Origin: Euprymna scolopes
Taxonomy: Eukaryota > Mollusca > Cephalopoda > Sepiida > Sepiolidae
Length of the DNA: 46,793 nucleotides
NCBI GenBank assembly: GCA_024364805.1
Contig: CM044515.1
Coordinates: 43,605,048 to 43,651,840 of the forward strand
Direction of reading: 5' to 3'
Position numbers and translations under genes: made by a program
Notes under the pieces: model-generated
Databases searched by the model: none
The model's input: only the letters and a program-made list of their open reading frames with translations
What the model was told of the DNA's origin: nothing
In this document: positions 40,601-43,600 of the stretch, one piece after another
How the letters are laid out: the number at the start of each line of letters is the position of its first letter
Position numbering within the stretch: the first letter of the stretch is position 1

Positions 40601-43600
40601 TTTTTTTTAAATGCTTAATACTTGCATTTTTAATGAAAATTAGAAAAATAAGCAAGAAGTAATTTTTTTTTACTTACCTTGATTGGCAAAATGCTTTTCA
40701 CAGTCACTATCATCCAATTGGTCATTATTTTCTGTTTGAAAAGATGAATCGAGATACGATTCCGAACATTCTGTGTTAACAACAGATGTACTCACATCTG
40801 GATCCTTAACCATCGATTTCATTAAGAGGCTTGTGCAACGTAACGCCAGCTCTAAACCATCCATCCAACATTTACCTACAAATTTAAAAAAAAAATTAAT
40901 GAAAAAATTTGAAAATAAATATTAAATGAAATTATTAGAAAAAGTATTGTTATAATAAAGTGCTCAGTATTTAAAAAAAGTGCTAAGCATTTAGAATAGG
41001 TATATTAGAATATAGTTTTGAAATAAAAGCCATACATTTTGAGACTTTAATTTGAATTATTTAATCAAATTATTCTTTCTTCAACTAGGGTCAGACGTTT
41101 TCTTATATTAAGCAAACTAACTCTCCAGTTTGCATGGTTCAGCACTCTCCAATCATGGATGACAAAATGAGAACATGCTTAAGGGTTTCGTTTGAAATAC
41201 TGTGCATATTTCAGAGTTCAACAAAAAGATTTCCACGTTCGACAAAATACACCTAAAGAAGGTCCGAGGTTACATCCACTGAAACATGAAAATGACACTT
41301 GATATGAGAACAGTAGTTCAAAAATCCAAATACGAATAACCAATTCTCATCTCAAAATTTCAGAAACGCAGTACATGTATTTATAAAAAACATTTAATCT
41401 TGGATATTATTTAGTATAATTAAATAGTAAGTATTTGTGTAAAAATAAATTAGAAAAGATGGACATTACCTGCTGACTCTGATGGAGCACGAAATATCAA
41501 ATGAGAATATGGCAGTGGTTGAACCAAAGCCCCAATGGTTTCACCTTTTGGTCCCTAAAAAGAAAGAGAAATTACTAGAAATCAATTAATACAAAATATA
41601 TTTTTCAAATTTGGCTAGAAGCAAAGTTTAATATGTGTTCTGATACATCTCATCTTTAGTTCTCAGTCAGTGAAAGGAATCCTTCTAGACCAAAGCAATT
41701 TAAATTTTGTCTCAATTCAGAGTTCCTCTTTTTAGGGACTGGATTTTCCCACATCAAAAACCAATTTTGTGTCTAAGTAGTCTACTCTCATGGAGAGGCA
41801 AATAGATAAGGATGGTTCTAATTTCAATTTTATAAGCAAAACAATAATTTGTTGATACATAAATACAAAGAATGTCACAGAATTTATTTAATTCTAAATA
41901 AAACTCTTATTTGCTGAATTTAATTTTTATTTAATGTTTACTAGTGGTGTTCACATGATATTGCCTGGGTGGAGATATATTGCTGCTCAGAAATAATTAA
42001 AAAAAATAGTTATGTTCACAATTTTTGCCTTGTAAAAAGTAAAAATAACACTTTCAAGAATTAGGTCAAACAACAAAAAACATTTATTAGCATAGCTGTA
42101 TTTTCTTACAAACAAAAGAAAAACTTGTTGACGTTACATTTCTACAAAATGGCAAATGGCTTTAATGAATATTGAATATTTTGTTTTTTTATTAATTATT
42201 TTAAATCTTAAAAATACCAATAAAAATAATTTAAATGCCTAAAGTTTTTATAAATATACACTCTTCAATAAGATGTTCTTTGTTTAATTTCAGTTTTATT
42301 CTATGAAAGAAATTTTATTAAAAAAATACATTCAATAATTTTAGACCTAATCAATAATAGATGGATTTGAAAGAAAATTTCAAGTGTGTCTAGATTTTTT
42401 TTTGAAAAATTGAACACTTACTGGAACTTATTTAGATGTTCTGTTAATACTGATTTCTATAATATGGATATTTTAACATGTGTGCGTATGTGTTTGTTGA
42501 ATATGGATCAGCTTTTTTCTTACTGATGTTCCAACCGTTATTTGAGTAAGTTGAGCTATAGAAAAACATTAAAACATAAGAGTCAAACATGGTGTAGAGT
42601 TTATCTCTTCTCCCGAAGGTTATACACAATGTCAAGCAAAGTTATGAAGCACGCTAGAAGAAGTGCATCCTTACCTGAAAAGAAATACAAAATAATTTCA
42701 TGGCAAGTGCTCATCTATGCCCCTCCCCTTGCTAAACTTTCACAAAAACACTTGTCTAGCTACAACAACCATCAACAGTTTCTCCCCACTCTCTATCTAT
42801 GCTTAAATCTAAATGCTAATTCTATGAACAAAGCTCCTTTCCTGGAACTGTTCCACTGGCCTGCTTTCCAGCTGATTACAGTATGGTTGTCTTTTAATCT
42901 TATGCAAATAAGTTCTTTTTGACCCCCCCCACACACACCAATAATCTATTTCTACTCCATTTCCAACACTAACTATTAATATGCTGTGACCACTGTACAC
43001 TCATTAACCCTTATCCTTGAGTGGTCTTCAGGCCTTGGTACTTGGTGATTCCCATGTTAAAAAAAGCATATGTCAAACATATTAGTTATCCTGGATTTAG
43101 TCATATTTCACACTACAGATCCATCTAATCATGGATTTGTCATTACACTGCAGTCTGGCAAAAAACAATAATAGGTTGAGGGTTTTGCATCCACTGCCAC
43201 ATAACAGGATGCTCCTGACACAACTGCTATACAACTTATCCAGGATAATACATTATGAAATTTCACCTATGCTACTTCATCCTTCTCGTTGTATTGAGTT
43301 AACATCATCATTTGCACTGATTATTTCTTCTAGGTAGCTGTTGTCATCTAATACCATCTCTTTGTCAGAATGACTTAATAGGGTATGCTTGTCCAAGATA
43401 TCTGCTATACTTGAAGTTGGAATTTGGGTTTAACTTACTGATTGTTGCAATATTTTTGATTCATAATGGAGTATAATCCCACACAGTCCTGTAAAAGGGA
43501 TATATTTGTTTGAAGTAACTGAGTAGTCCTACCTACATTTCAAGTAATCTAGTAAATCGCCTTTACTGAACGAGTGTTTGTGGTCGGAGCTGGTATATCG

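Noticed and set aside
42542-42922. 126-residue plus-strand frame
   Set aside because: It overlaps a decayed second copy of the LINE 3' end at 36530-37120.
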